A DNA stretch of 64,000 nucleotides from Lyophyllum atratum (lineage: Eukaryota > Basidiomycota > Agaricomycetes > Agaricales > Lyophyllaceae), in the NCBI GenBank assembly GCA_014905825.1, contig JACGCN010000010.1, positions 1,054,001 to 1,118,000 of the forward strand, written 5' to 3'. Position numbers and translations under genes: made by a program. Below, one piece after another: positions 1 through 10,513 of this stretch. The notes under the pieces are model-generated. The model ran no database searches, was not told the origin of the DNA, and saw nothing but the letters and a program-made list of their open reading frames with translations. Positions within the stretch are counted from its first letter, which is position 1, and each line of letters begins with the position of its first letter.

Positions 1-633
1 AGTCCTTCGGGGATGACCGACGAGACTGCTAAACTCATTGGCCGGCGAATGTCAGACGCTATGCTCTCGCCAACAAAAGAGACACTACTGGAACCCCCTG
101 CGGATTCCCGGCATGCTTTGAACGAGACCGAAACCTCATCGTCATCGGTAGATCAGTTGACGACTTTCATTAGTCCGTCTGATCTGGCGGCAGAGCTTTC
201 CTCGAACATGAAGTTGGCCGCATTGCGGTCTCCGCTTGGAACTCCACTTGGGGCGGGCGTGAATGCTATCCAACCTTCATCAAAGTCGCTCACGCCTATC
301 AGCGCTCCGATCATCGTGAACCCCAAATGTTCTGGCTACTTCGTCGAACCAGTAAGTAAATCTTCAGACCTTTATGAACGTCAACTGGACATTCTGCGAT
401 AGATGAAATGGATGGAGCCTTTTCTATCAAACGGTCAACTTGCTGGGAAGATCATCTGTCCGAACGTGAAGTGTGGCGCGAAGCTGGGGAATTATGACTG
501 GGCGGGGGCGTGTTGTGGATGCAAACAATGGGTGACGCCAGTGAGTACATGGGTTATACTTCTTTAGCTCTCACTGATAGATATCCAGGGATTCTGCATC
601 AATCGATCGAAAGTGGATGAGATAGTGAAGTAA
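1..633 (+). CDS. YVH1: YVH1-type dual-specificity phosphatase, C-terminal part (5' end outside window)
   Basis: Exons 1-351, 403-540 and 589-633; the frame is open to the window edge, so the catalytic phosphatase domain lies upstream. The visible 177 residues are a Ser/Thr-rich linker and then the zinc-binding C-terminal domain of YVH1 proteins: CSGYFVEP, WMEPFL, GKIICPNVKCGAKLG, YDWAGACCGCKQWVTP and a final FCINRSKVDEI. Conserved Cys residues fall where the family binds zinc. Both introns (352-402, 541-588) are GT-AG and keep phase. In yeast Yvh1 releases Mrt4 during 60S ribosome maturation through this domain; the same role here is inferred from the family. Confidence 0.9.
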
Positions 634-1185
634 TGCCTCTTGCGTTTACCCTTCTTTTTGATGGACTGCTATTCCTCCTACGTATCATTGCATCTATGGA
701 CTTCGGGTCGATACACGATACACACACGGAAGACCCTTCATACTCATGGACCAGGATCTTGTTCAACTAACTTCAGAAGGAGAGTAACACATGTTCTACC
801 TATTCGTCATTGTAAAGGCTATAGGTTAAATCCCCAATTTACAACACCTTGTACTAGTGGGTGTCCCTCTTATCCGATACTCCAAAAGTAACGCAACCTT
901 CTAAGGCTATTTTTATAAAGTTACCCTATTCAAATATTCATGACTCCTAGCTCGAGTGCTTACCCAAGTCAATAAAGGAGGTTACTTCTGCTTCCTCCTT
1001 GACTCCTTCCTGTACATCCACGCTGATGTATTCGACGTTGTTGTCATACTTGTGCTGCAAGCCTTGTTCTAATTTCCACGGTTCACACTGATTTCGATGA
1101 ACATAAATCGGCAAGTCCTTCCCGAACGCCGTGATGTCAAGGACCAGGTCTTCGATTCTCATAATAACATACCGACCATACCACC
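634..1185. other. Intergenic stretch with one doubtful small reverse ORF
   Basis: Between the YVH1 stop and the epoxide hydrolase start. A reverse ORF at 947-1162 begins with a true ATG (MRIEDLVLD...) and encodes 71 charged residues with no family I recognise. Its ATG lies only 23 nt from the divergent ATG at 1186, which leaves no room for two promoters, so I do not call it a gene. Nothing else is visible. Confidence 0.4.
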
Positions 1186-2379
1186 ATGTCTTCCAACGCC
1201 TGGCCTGGCCTTCCCTCCCAGATTCATTCCAGGTCCCTGATAATCAACGATCTCGAAGTCCACATCCTCGAAGCCCGACCCGAGGCACCACCAGGAGACC
1301 GCCCCGCACCACTGCTCATCCTCCTGCACGGCTTCCCCGAACTCGCCTACTCATGGCGCAAAGTCATGCTCCCCCTCTCCCATGCCGGCTACCACGTCGT
1401 CGCGCCCGACCAACGCGGATACGGGCGCACTAAACGGCGGGGAACCCACAGCACGCACGATAAATACACCTTCGACGACGACCTCGCGCCCTTCCGCATG
1501 CTGAACCTCGCGGCCGACATCGTCTCGCTCGTATACGCACTCGGCTACAAAACAGCCGCCGCTGTCGTCGGGCACGACTTCGGCTCGGCCGTCGCGGGGC
1601 ACTGTGCGCTCATCCGACCTGACGTATTCGAATCGGTCGTCCTGATGAGCGCTGCGTACACCGGCGCGCCTGCTTTACTCCTCGACCAGACGCCGCCGGC
1701 CAAATTCCCTACGCAGTTGCTCAGCGAGGGCCTAGCCGCTCTCACCCCGGCCCGCATGCATTACACCCACTACTATTCCACTAGGGAGGCCGATGCTGAT
1801 ATGATGGGGGCTCCGCAGGGTCTGCACCAGTTCCTCCGGGCGTACTACCACGTCAAAAGCGCAGATTGGAGGGCCAATGCGCCGTATCGTCTCCCATCGC
1901 TCTCTGCGTCCTCTTTAGCGCTCCTCCCACTGTACTACGTCATGAACTTCGGAGAGACGATGCCCGAGACCGTCCTCCGCGATGCGCCTTCCACGTTCGA
2001 GGTAGCGACCAACACCTGGCTACCGGTCGAAGAGCTAGCGGTGTACGCGGCGGAGTACGCGCAGACGGGGTTCCAGGGCGGGCTGAACCGCTATCGGTGT
2101 GCGACGGACGCGAGGTGGTCGGAGGACTTGAAGGTGTTTTCGGGGAAGAGGATCGAGGTGCCTGCGATGTTCCTCGCGGGGAAGCAGGATTGGGGCGTGT
2201 ATCAGTATCCGGGGGCGGTGGAGAAGATGAGGGAGGAGACGTGTGTGAGGATGAGGGAGGAGGATTATGTGTTGGTTCCGGAGGCGGGGCATTGGGTGCA
2301 GCAGGAGGCGCCGGAGGCGGTGGTTGAGCATCTGATTAGGTTTTTGCGGCAGCGGAAGGAGGAGTCTGTGTCGTTGTAG
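1186..2379 (+). CDS. Soluble epoxide hydrolase-like alpha/beta hydrolase
   Basis: Single-exon, 397 residues, the usual length for fungal soluble epoxide hydrolases. Order of motifs: HGFPE (48-52, oxyanion-hole loop), PDQRGYGRT (74-82), nucleophile elbow VVGHDFGS with Asp131 in place of Ser, cap region 160-300 rich in Tyr, acid motif LAGKQDWG with Asp335, and catalytic His369 in GHWVQQ. Asp nucleophile plus HGxP motif separate epoxide hydrolases from lipases of the same fold. There is no signal peptide, so it is probably cytosolic. Likely reaction: an epoxide and water give a vicinal diol, useful in detoxifying plant or fungal oxylipins; the substrate is unknown. A haloalkane dehalogenase-like role is less likely. 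Confidence 0.88.
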   Translation: MSSNAWPGLPSQIHSRSLIINDLEVHILEARPEAPPGDRPAPLLILLHGFPELAYSWRKVMLPLSHAGYHVVAPDQRGYGRTKRRGTHSTHDKYTFDDDLAPFRMLNLAADIVSLVYALGYKTAAAVVGHDFGSAVAGHCALIRPDVFESVVLMSAAYTGAPALLLDQTPPAKFPTQLLSEGLAALTPARMHYTHYYSTREADADMMGAPQGLHQFLRAYYHVKSADWRANAPYRLPSLSASSLALLPLYYVMNFGETMPETVLRDAPSTFEVATNTWLPVEELAVYAAEYAQTGFQGGLNRYRCATDARWSEDLKVFSGKRIEVPAMFLAGKQDWGVYQYPGAVEKMREETCVRMREEDYVLVPEAGHWVQQEAPEAVVEHLIRFLRQRKEESVSL

Positions 2380-2915
2380 ATTAGGAAAACAAGGAATACA
2401 AAGAATGGTGACCGACATGTGTTGACAAGTCAAGTCTCGATCCGTCTACTCCGACTGGCGTTCCACCTATTGGTTAACGCCCGTAGCGTACACTTGATGC
2501 ACGTACGTAGCACGGACCCCCCACATGTTCCACCTCGGGACCGCCCGTGGGTAATATCACTATCACTATTGTGTCACGTCCATTGTACTCGATCCATTTA
2601 GATGTTGTTAAACATTGCTTCGAGATTGCTTCGGGTTTGGATGGAGCTTCTCGCTACTGAAGATGGAACAATGTGGAAGATCAGATCATTGTACTATTGT
2701 GCAGACGAAAAAATACAGTTGGCAGTAACCAATTAGTAGAGAGTAAAGAAACAGTTTATCTCCTTCGCATTCCCCTCCCTCCCCAATCAGCCCTAAATAT
2801 CCAAAATGATACAAGAGGTGGTGTTGCAAATACAAATATGTTAGTCGGTTCTATCGTCGTTGGCTTCGTGTAGTGTATTGGATACAAAGGAAAAATGAGA
2901 GTCGCGTGAAATGGA
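2380..2915. other. Intergenic, no gene seen
   Basis: Space between the epoxide hydrolase stop and the stop of the convergent gene at 2916. It is AT-rich in the second half and holds no ORF with coding character. It probably carries the 3' ends of the two convergent genes. Confidence 0.5.
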
Positions 2916-3584
2916 TTATGGGATGGAAGCTGCTGATGCCCGCCGAGTCCAGGTACCGTCCTTTCTCTGGCTGGGCATAATGCGGTATGGATGGATGCGT
3001 GCGCCTTTAGCGAGCTGTCGCTGAGGGTGGCGGAAATATTGCATGGAAGGGCCGAGGAGGAGCAGGGCTTGCTGCTTTTTCTGCGGTGTAGGTGTGGGGT
3101 TGGTCAGGCTGGGGACGGGGGGTGCGCAGGGGGGAGGGATGAGGACGATGGCCTGGGCTTCGTCGAGGGTGCAGGGTTCGAGGCGGAATCGCAAGGGGTT
3201 CGTGAGGGGTGTCGTCGTGTGGGGCATGCGTGAGGAGAGGGGGGAGATGGAAAGTACAGGGGTGCTTGGGAGCGAGTCGTCTGAGGCGGTAGAGGGAGAG
3301 GAAGAGCGGCTGCTCGAGGAGTCAAAGATGGGAGGAGAGGGAGAGCGTGATGTCATGGACGACGAGGTAGACACCTGGCGGACTCGTCTCCAGTTGGGAA
3401 TATGCAGACGGGGGCATGACTATAATATTATTATGAGATGGGATCGAGATCGACAAGAGGCGGATGGACGTACTGGGTTATCGTATGATAGTTCGTGGAA
3501 AGCGCCAGTCATTCTTGCTGAAGGGTTGGGAAGGCCGAGCGTGTGAAGAGGCGGGAGAGTAGGGCGTTCGGTAAAGGCGACCAT
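2916..3584 (-). CDS. Conserved-looking hypothetical protein, two exons
   Basis: Reverse strand, exons 3474-3584 and 2916-3419 joined across a 54 nt GT-AG intron (3420-3473) in phase 0, giving 204 residues. The ATG at 3584 starts MVAFTERPTL; an AT-rich TATA-like stretch lies about 75 nt upstream. The protein has a short N-terminal part, a segment IPNWRRVRQV, a Ser/Pro-rich low-complexity middle and a basic C-terminal block (MQYFRHPQRQLAKGARIHPY) that looks like a conserved patch. There is no signal peptide or membrane segment. I do not recognise the family and give no function. The spliced model adds 52 residues to the reading frame open from 3374, which has no ATG at its start. Confidence 0.6.
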
Positions 3585-4126
3585 TGCGTGTGTGTCGTTG
3601 AAAAAAATTGAAGGAGTAGTTGGAGGGAAGTAATGACCACCTGGATCAAAGGCCTGCCTTATTATAAGTTGGGTATGAAAGAGACGAGTAGAAGGGTATA
3701 GAAAGGAAAGAGCAAGATGGAGAGGGAAACTTTGCTGAGAAAGACCGGTTATTGGCAAGTTGCTTTATACATCCCAAAGGAGAACCCTGAGCACGCTGGT
3801 CGCCCCTTGACATTGTCCATGCACAAAGGAATAGGCGTTGTTTGTTCCGTGTTTGTACACCATGGCATTGTCGTCAAGAACGCGCTTGGCAAAATCAGAA
3901 CACCCAGGAACGAGTGCACATTGCCAGATGCATCCGCAGAACGACATTGTCGTCCACGAGCGTCCTTGTAATTGTGTTTCGAAGGAAGGCCTGACGAACC
4001 TCTTCGTAGGCGTTGTTTCTCTGTGTTTACTAAAGCCTTGGTGATCACGTGCGCCTGCAAAAAGTCACTCTCCTGATCCAGGCTCACTCACGAACTCACT
4101 CATTATCCGTACCGCGTCTCGCCATA
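3585..4126. other. Upstream region of two divergent genes, no supported gene
   Basis: Holds the likely promoters of the reverse gene ending at 2916 and the forward gene starting near 4127. Several overlapping ORFs of 60-112 codons exist on both strands, among them a Cys-containing reverse ORF at 3765-3947, but none has a recognisable family, a signal peptide or splice support. Confidence 0.4.
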
Positions 4127-5001
4127 ATGGCGGAACCAATAAAAAAGATTACTCTCGTGAGCTTCACAATGCAATACCTTGAACAGCTGAATGACAACCT
4201 GTACCCATCGGTAGATGAAAGGATCAGAGTCTGACCTCTCGGCTGCGACATACCAAATCTACGACGAGTCCCATACAGTTGGCAATGCGTTACGATGGAT
4301 GCTTATGAAGAAGTGCGCATGAATCAATCACCTTCCTACTGATTCCGGAGCTGATTTCTACGGGCATAGTCCCAAGGTCGAATTTTGTGGTTACAGGTGA
4401 ATGTTCCCCGTAAATCACCCTGGCAAACCTTTGTTTTTCTTGTTTCGCGTTGCGCAAACACGCGACGGCTATTACCCCCTACACCCTGATATCCTCATGT
4501 TGCAATGAGCTATCTGGAGTCATGCTCTCCCGTCTCGCAACTACCGCCTCATCCTTGCTTTGTCCACGGACTTCGCCGAGTCACATAGCAATCCCTCCGG
4601 CGATAGCTTCAATCAAGGAGTCTGACTCCTCCATCCGCGATGGATGTGATGATGTGATATGGGACTCGACTCTCGAGATTAGCGGCGGCGAAAACCGCCT
4701 CCACGTTTCCCAACTTCATCACACTCCCCATTTGTCCGTCCTTCTGACCCAGTTTACCCCCCTCAGCGCTCCGCACCCCTCCGAAAATACCATCCAAGTC
4801 CGGATACAGATGTACGGTACGTACCCTCCCCCCCTCCCGGTTATACCGGTTTTTGATTGAGACGTTGCAGACAAGCTATCCTCGTTGACGGCTCTGGTGG
4901 ATGCTTTGTCGGCGTTGGACAACCTATGCGAGTCGGTGGAGGAGGCTTACAAGACGAGTTTGACAGGCGACACGTATGAGCGGTGGGAAGAGAGGAGTTG
5001 A
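4127..5001 (+). CDS. Hypothetical spliced protein (5' part uncertain)
   Basis: The 3' part is supported: an open frame from 4450 to 4816 joined to 4871-5001 by a clean GT-AG intron (4817-4870) in phase 1, ending RIQMYDKLSSLTALVDALSA and then a Leu/Glu-rich tail (to WEERS) that could form helices. A short candidate first exon, 4127-4156 (MAEPIKKITL, followed by GTGAGC), lies upstream, but I could not fix the acceptor linking it to the main exon, so coding between 4157 and about 4500 is unresolved. No domain is recognised. It may be a small coiled-coil protein of 130-170 residues. Confidence 0.35.
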
Positions 5002-7092
5002 GGCATTACCCGCCGGTGGTCGAGTGTGGGCTGGGCGTTTGCTTTGTATCTTTATTGAGTTGAATTTTATGCTCTGTTGTATCATCTTCGTGGTGCTGCT
5101 GTGGGCTGATCGCGTAGACCGGTTGTCAGGCATGGTTGATGGTTGATGGGTCGAGCGGCTGTGTTGCTGAACGCGCAGCGTGGGCCTCGAGATGACTTGC
5201 AGTCCGTCAATAGAGAGTCACTCCTCAGCTGAACACCGAGGTCGCCTGACACTTCCAGTTCAGTCTTGCTTTATGTCTCATCGCACATCTTCGAAAAAGG
5301 AAGAGGCGATGGACATGCTTGCTGGAAAAGAAGATGGTCCGCTCATCATGGCCGTCCTTTATGTGGTCAGTAATCGGTGTCATGCGATCGTGTTGCCCGA
5401 CTATCATGAAAGACTCGGTGGGTCCAAGTGAGCCAAATACATGCTGCCTTCGATCTGCGCTTTCATGAGGCGCCCTCAGCCCTGGTCATCTTGTCAGGGG
5501 CTGGGACATGCTACGAATTTCACCACAGACCTTTTGACTCATCAAGACCGTTTAAAAGCGAATTCAACATTCAAAAGCCGTGAAAATTGAACATTCAATA
5601 ACTGGCGGGAATGCTATCAGATTATCGCTGCTAGTACGACGACGGTGTCGACAAGCAGAGGGTGTTCCGCGCGAACTGGACTACCTTTGCAAGAATTACT
5701 TCGACTCAGCCGAGGCCAGCATGATATGAACAGCTCAAACGATGCAAGCCGACCAAGATAATCATTCGGTGTGACGGACATCCCGGGAGGCTGACTTGTG
5801 CATCTACTTCACTCGATATGGCCCCTTATCGCCCTTGTAAGTAATTATCTGTTCGGCAACAACGATAAGATTAGGAAGGCGCATGTGCGTAAATATCGGT
5901 GATTTTATCCATTGTATCATACCAAGAGTTGCTAGAAAGTTACTTGATGTAATGCTGGAATTTCTTTCAAAAGCTTCAACGAAATTGGGTCGCGGTGAGC
6001 ACGTAAGCGACGCGTCTGTGGCGTGAGAAATTGATTTCCGCGTGATTCGGAGTTTCTGCAGTTTCTGCCAGTGCAAGTAGCACCGACCTTCCGTCTCTCT
6101 GAATCCGTCATCGGTGTTTTCGATTTCGCCCCAACGTAACGGCGCTGGACGAGGATCTGAATGTACTTCCGAGGTGGCCCCACTTCGGTGATGCTGAGAG
6201 AGCAATCACTGACACCCTCGGCCTCGGTGTCCGTCTGTGTCTGTTTTGCAGCGGCCGAAGTTCACCGCGCTCCATGACCCCAATTTTAGGCTATGAGGGG
6301 ATACGTCCGCGACGATCATTGAAAGAGGCCATATCCTGGTGAGTGGTAACTCGCCGTGACCCACCAGGTGGCGTCTCCTCGTTGAAAATAGCCAACTTGC
6401 GGCGAATCGTCAGCGCGTCAGCGGCGGTGACGGGCCCATCGCGAAAAACTTACGAGAAAAATAAATGAGCACAGGTGGAGCCGAACAGCTAGACTAGACC
6501 GCAGCCGTAAGTAGTATGCAAGTTATATCCGTGTTATCCGGTGCCTTGAGCGTCTATAACGGACAGGCTTTTGACACCAGCGTCGGGAAGATTGGGATAT
6601 GGACCAGACATAGCTGTACCCAGAGACAAACCGACGCCCAGTAGGCTTGCTGCTCAATGTTTTCGAAGTGGTGTGACCAAGTGGTGACTCGTGTGCAGCG
6701 CCCTGAAAGGAGGCCGAACCTCGTCCGGGGAAGTTTCGAGATTTCATAGTGATCGCTGATCGAATTTGATTGGTCAAAATCATATTCGTAACCCGTACAT
6801 GCATGTCCACGATCCTGCAAAAGGGTCTTCACCTTCTATGGCGAAACTTATCAAGACCTGCTGACGTGTCCATCCAAATCCTACAGTATCTCTTCACTGA
6901 TGGGATACAAACAATATCTGAAGGATTTACGAATCGATGGCGAAGAGTCCGTACTACAGGGATCCGATTCAGGAGCCCTTGACAGCACCGATCACTTAGG
7001 CAAGCGCTGGTATGTACCTAAAAACATACCCAAATGTGCAAGTGCAATTTCTGTGACGGCATCCACGACGGGGAAGTAACATGCTTCCTCGT
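5002..7092. other. Two-kilobase intergenic region, no gene supported
   Basis: Overlapping short ORFs occur on both strands, the longest 133 codons at 5804-6205 reverse. None shows a domain, a signal peptide or consistent splice sites. There are no terminal inverted repeats or reverse transcriptase fragments that I could see. It may be decayed or regulatory sequence upstream of the hydrophobin pair. Confidence 0.4.
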
Positions 7093-7124
7093 GGGCGCGG
7101 AATTCAAATGAGCCCCCAGGGCCG

Positions 7125-7178
7125 TTAAAAGGCCAGCGGACGAGCTGAAATTTCTCCAGAACAAACACCCAGTTCTAC
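7125..7178 (+). promoter_or_regulatory. HYD1 core promoter: TATA-like box and CCAGTTCTAC element
   Basis: TTAAAAGG at 7125-7132 serves as the TATA-like box, and CCAGTTCTAC lies at 7169-7178, 44 nt further on (start to start) and 46 nt before the HYD1 ATG. The same 10-mer at the same distance precedes the other three intact hydrophobin genes of the window. Confidence 0.6.
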
Positions 7179-7224
7179 AACCACACTCTTTACCAAAACT
7201 CTCCAGTTTTATCACCCGTCCAAG

Positions 7225-7794
7225 ATGTTCGCTCGCATCACCACCTTCTTTTTGTTCTGCTTCTTCGCCCTCTACGCATCTGCCCTTGTTCTTCCTCGCA
7301 CTGAAGAAGAAGGAGAAGAAGAAGGCCAGTGCAACACCGGCGGCAACGCCTGCTGCAACTCCGTCCAGAACGTAAGTCACTTCGGCTTATGCAGGTGCCA
7401 GCATAGAGCTCATGCCGGTTACACTTGAAGGCGGACAGTGAGAACGTCAGCTTGCTCGCCGCCCTCCTTGGCCTTAACCTTTCCGGCGTCACTGGTCAAG
7501 TCGGTGGTAAGTCACTTCGTAGTCTTGTCTCGCGATATGATGCTGATGAGTTACTTACAGTCAACTGCTCGCCTCTCTCCCCCGTTGGCCTTGGAGGCAA
7601 CTCCTGGTAAGTGGACATTGTATTCTTACGCGCCTGCGAATCTTACCGTTCTGTAGCACTCAACAGCCCGTCTGCTGCTCCGGCAACGAGTTCGTAAGTA
7701 TTGATTTGGTCTGCCTTGTTCAGAAGCTTATTTCAATGGTTCATAGAATGGCCTCATCGTCATCGGCTGCACTCCCATCAACGTCAACCTTTGA
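7225..7794 (+). CDS. Class I hydrophobin HYD1
   Basis: Five exons: 7225-7371, 7431-7506, 7561-7606, 7657-7693, 7747-7794, giving 117 residues. A signal peptide (MFARITTFFLFCFFALYASA) is followed by an unusual acidic run (EEEGEEEG) and the eight-Cys hydrophobin pattern: one Cys, a CC pair, Cys, Cys, a CC pair, Cys (QC, ACC, NC, SC, VCC, GC). Spacing between the CC pair and the next Cys is long, as in class I. All introns are 50-59 nt GT-AG and phases match the three paralogs. Hydrophobins are secreted and self-assemble into amphipathic layers on aerial hyphae and fruiting bodies. It is convergent with HYD2. The acidic insert is absent from HYD2-HYD4. Confidence 0.96.
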
Positions 7795-8487
7795 AACACT
7801 GGTGGATTTCAGATGTTCCTTTCGGGGCCATGCTCTTCGGTGCGCCTGGGATGGTATGACCTCGGGTAGTGGGTCGTCTATTAGCACGCGGTTGATAATA
7901 TAAAACGCTGTTGAGAAAATGGCTCGAGTGAGACTGAATGGAACACTTCTCCACTGTCCGTGAAGATATGCCAATTACCTGAGTGCTTGTTGACTGCATT
8001 CCGCTAAGTACTCCTTCTGTACTTGAGCAAAAAGATTGAATTCCGGAGCGGGGTTATTCTTGGACTATCTTGTTTGTTATTTGTTCGTCACCGTCCGCGT
8101 CCAAGGTGGCGCAAGTAACTGCAAGATTCACTGTTGCCCCATTAGTCTCTGCGAGAGTAGCAAATGCTACTACTGTATGGCCAACGTTCACATTTCCTTC
8201 GAAGTAAAGTCGCGATTGGACGTGTTTGTGCTGCCAGCGGCCGATCTTGAACGGAAAACCGGCGACTGAAGCAATTTCAGACACTTTGTTCTTTCTGATG
8301 AATGAATTGACCGTGGGTCCTCGTTAGGTCAACAGGCGGATTCTCGAGCTCCACCAATTTTCAACTCATTTTTCGATTCAACCCGTACTAAACAGCTACA
8401 ACAGATACAACCCCCGATTCTGACCACATCATCATAAGAGACCTAGACCGATTTCGACGCTGTGGCGTGCTTTGACTGACAATCCCG
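7795..8487. other. Space between convergent HYD1 and HYD2; possible gene fragment
   Basis: No complete gene. A reverse frame at 8054-8284 lacks an ATG but reads like protein (FEGNVNVGHTVVAFATLAET, then Cys and acidic residues), so it may be an orphan exon or gene fragment. No family is recognised. Confidence 0.35.
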
Positions 8488-9071
8488 TCAGAGATTGAGG
8501 TTGATAGGAGAGCAGCCAATAATGAGGAGACCGCTCTGTCAAGCAAGCTATAAACGCGTGTCTGATAGGTGAGGGATGGTTACACGCACGAAGTTATTGC
8601 CAGTGCAACAGACTGGTTGGGCATTGCTATTTCGCGCGTGTCAGAAGTTGTGCCAAGATATATCCGCGAGAGCTGCATTACCAAGAGTTTCCTCCAGCAC
8701 CAATGATGGGGATGGGGGTGCAGTTTACTAGATACTAGGCTTTAGTATGCTTTAAAGTGTGTGCAGTATATGTGCTTACAGCCAACGAGGCCAGTGATAC
8801 CCCCAAGACCGCCAGTGATACCCCCGAGACCGCCGAGGAGGCCCAAAAGCGCCAGAACACCTGGGTCGCTCGCCTATTTGTTGAAGACCAAGGTTAGCGG
8901 GCATGTCAACATCGAAAGCCGGCCGAAAATTACCTTCCGAACACCATTACAGCACTGAATAGTGCCAGTGTTGCATTGGTTAGGGCCACCATTGGTGCGG
9001 GAAATAACGTTCGCGGATGCGCAGAGAGCGAGGAAGAAAAACACGACGAAGGTGGAGGTGCGAGCAAACAT
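8488..9071 (-). CDS. Class I hydrophobin HYD2
   Basis: Reverse strand, five exons: 8934-9071, 8780-8873, 8682-8727, 8590-8626, 8488-8535, giving 120 residues. Signal peptide MFARTSTFVVFFFLALCASA, then the eight Cys in hydrophobin order (NQC, QCC, NC, SC, VCC, GC). Exons 3, 4 and 5 have exactly the same lengths (46, 37, 48 nt) and phases as in HYD1, HYD3 and HYD4. Exon 2 is 18 nt longer and encodes an in-frame repeat (GGLGGITG twice) in the loop between the third and fourth Cys. Only exon 1 is obvious as an open frame, so automated callers may miss the gene. Expected role: secreted wall-surface amphiphile. Confidence 0.94.
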
Positions 9072-9089
9072 GGCGACTAACTTGCAGTA

Positions 9090-9143
9090 GTAGAACTGGG
9101 TATTCAACTGAGGGCCTTACACTTCAGACGACAGGCATTTATA
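9090..9143 (-). promoter_or_regulatory. HYD2 core promoter: TATA box and CCAGTTCTAC element
   Basis: On the reverse strand TATAAATG occupies 9143-9136 and CCAGTTCTAC occupies 9099-9090, 44 nt apart start to start and 18 nt before the ATG at 9071. The arrangement matches those of HYD1, HYD3 and HYD4. Confidence 0.7.
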
Positions 9144-10513
9144 CTCCCTCGTCGTTCATTCTGGACTCCGCGTTGAATTCTGGTGTCCGTTACTTCCTTG
9201 GTTTGGCGTACAATTCTAGGCCTGAGCGACCATCACATGCATGAAAGTGTCGTGACAGATTGACACCACGGACGAACGGAGTCGGCCTTCTTTCTTAGTT
9301 TTCGGGATGTCCATCAGCTGAATTCGGTGAGCCTGGAGCCAAGGAGTGAGAGAAGCATCGCTCTTTCTGCGAGACTAGTATGCCTATGAGCGGGGTGAAT
9401 TCAAGCGAATAGCTGGTCCATGTCCCCAAATCATCTACTGGTCAGCAACTACATGCCTGCTGAAGCTCATGGCTTTACTGAAGGGGGCCTCGCGGTTTCC
9501 GGCCCTCTTTCCCCTTGATCCGCTTGCACTTCTGGTCAGATTTGACAATGAAGTTGACTTACATGGGGCCAGAAATTCTACAGATGATGACTCTTGGGTT
9601 CGTCAACGCCCCACCTGGACCGCGCTACCGTGGATGTCGGTGTATTGTATCATCAGAGGCGCAGGCGCACCGAAATAGAAACCCTTCATATTGGCATTGT
9701 GATTGCCACCTTGAAGTTCAAGTGCAACGATTAGACCTGTTTCGAATAACCTAGGCCTTCGGGACTAATAAGAGCCCGTCAAAAAGATTTACAGGGACAG
9801 GGAGAAGCACAGACAGCAGAACGTGATAATACTCAAGCTTTGGACAGATCGCCAATGGAAAAACATGAATTGAGCCTGGGGTGGCCTGGGCTATTATCAC
9901 AGAAAAGCCATATTCCTTCTGCTCCATATCGTTTGACGGGCCTGGTTCGAACCCGAATGACAAGGCTCAAGCGTTAGATTTAATTCTGTTTATCAGAAAA
10001 AATTAATAGCCAGTGACGTACCTGACAGAGCCAGGAAAAGCTCAAATACAAAGAAACTGACCCAGACCCGATACCATTACCAGGCAACTTGTGGCACAGG
10101 GAGTTAAAATGACGAGTACCCGACATTGTATAGTAGCTTTCTAAATGCTCAGCGGTTCTACGGCTGTCACGGTGACGAACGGGTGACGCCGTCAAAACTC
10201 GACAAGAGCTCCTTCAATCAAGGAGCATAGATTGCCACTGGGACGAGTGTTGTCTTCGACCAGCACGAAGCGGTGGAAAGGCAGTAAGCAGAACCAGCGA
10301 GTGACAATGGCTGTTCGAAGATATGGAAGAAGGGCGAAGTTCCGAGGGAGGGCGGGACTTGAACTTGACACCTCTTTCGGATCGCAGATCGGTGCCCTTT
10401 TGCTTCCTACCACCACCTTTCTCTCATTTCTTGCTTGTTCCGCTCTCTACGCCACTCTTTAATATTGTCTTACCTCCCAGCGCACCCCACCCGAAGTTTT
10501 GCATAGAATTAGT
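9144..10513. other. Intergenic, no gene seen
   Basis: Lies between the divergent HYD2 and RRM-protein starts. Small ORFs on both strands (at most 79 codons) show no coding character. It should hold the upstream control regions of both genes. Confidence 0.5.
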
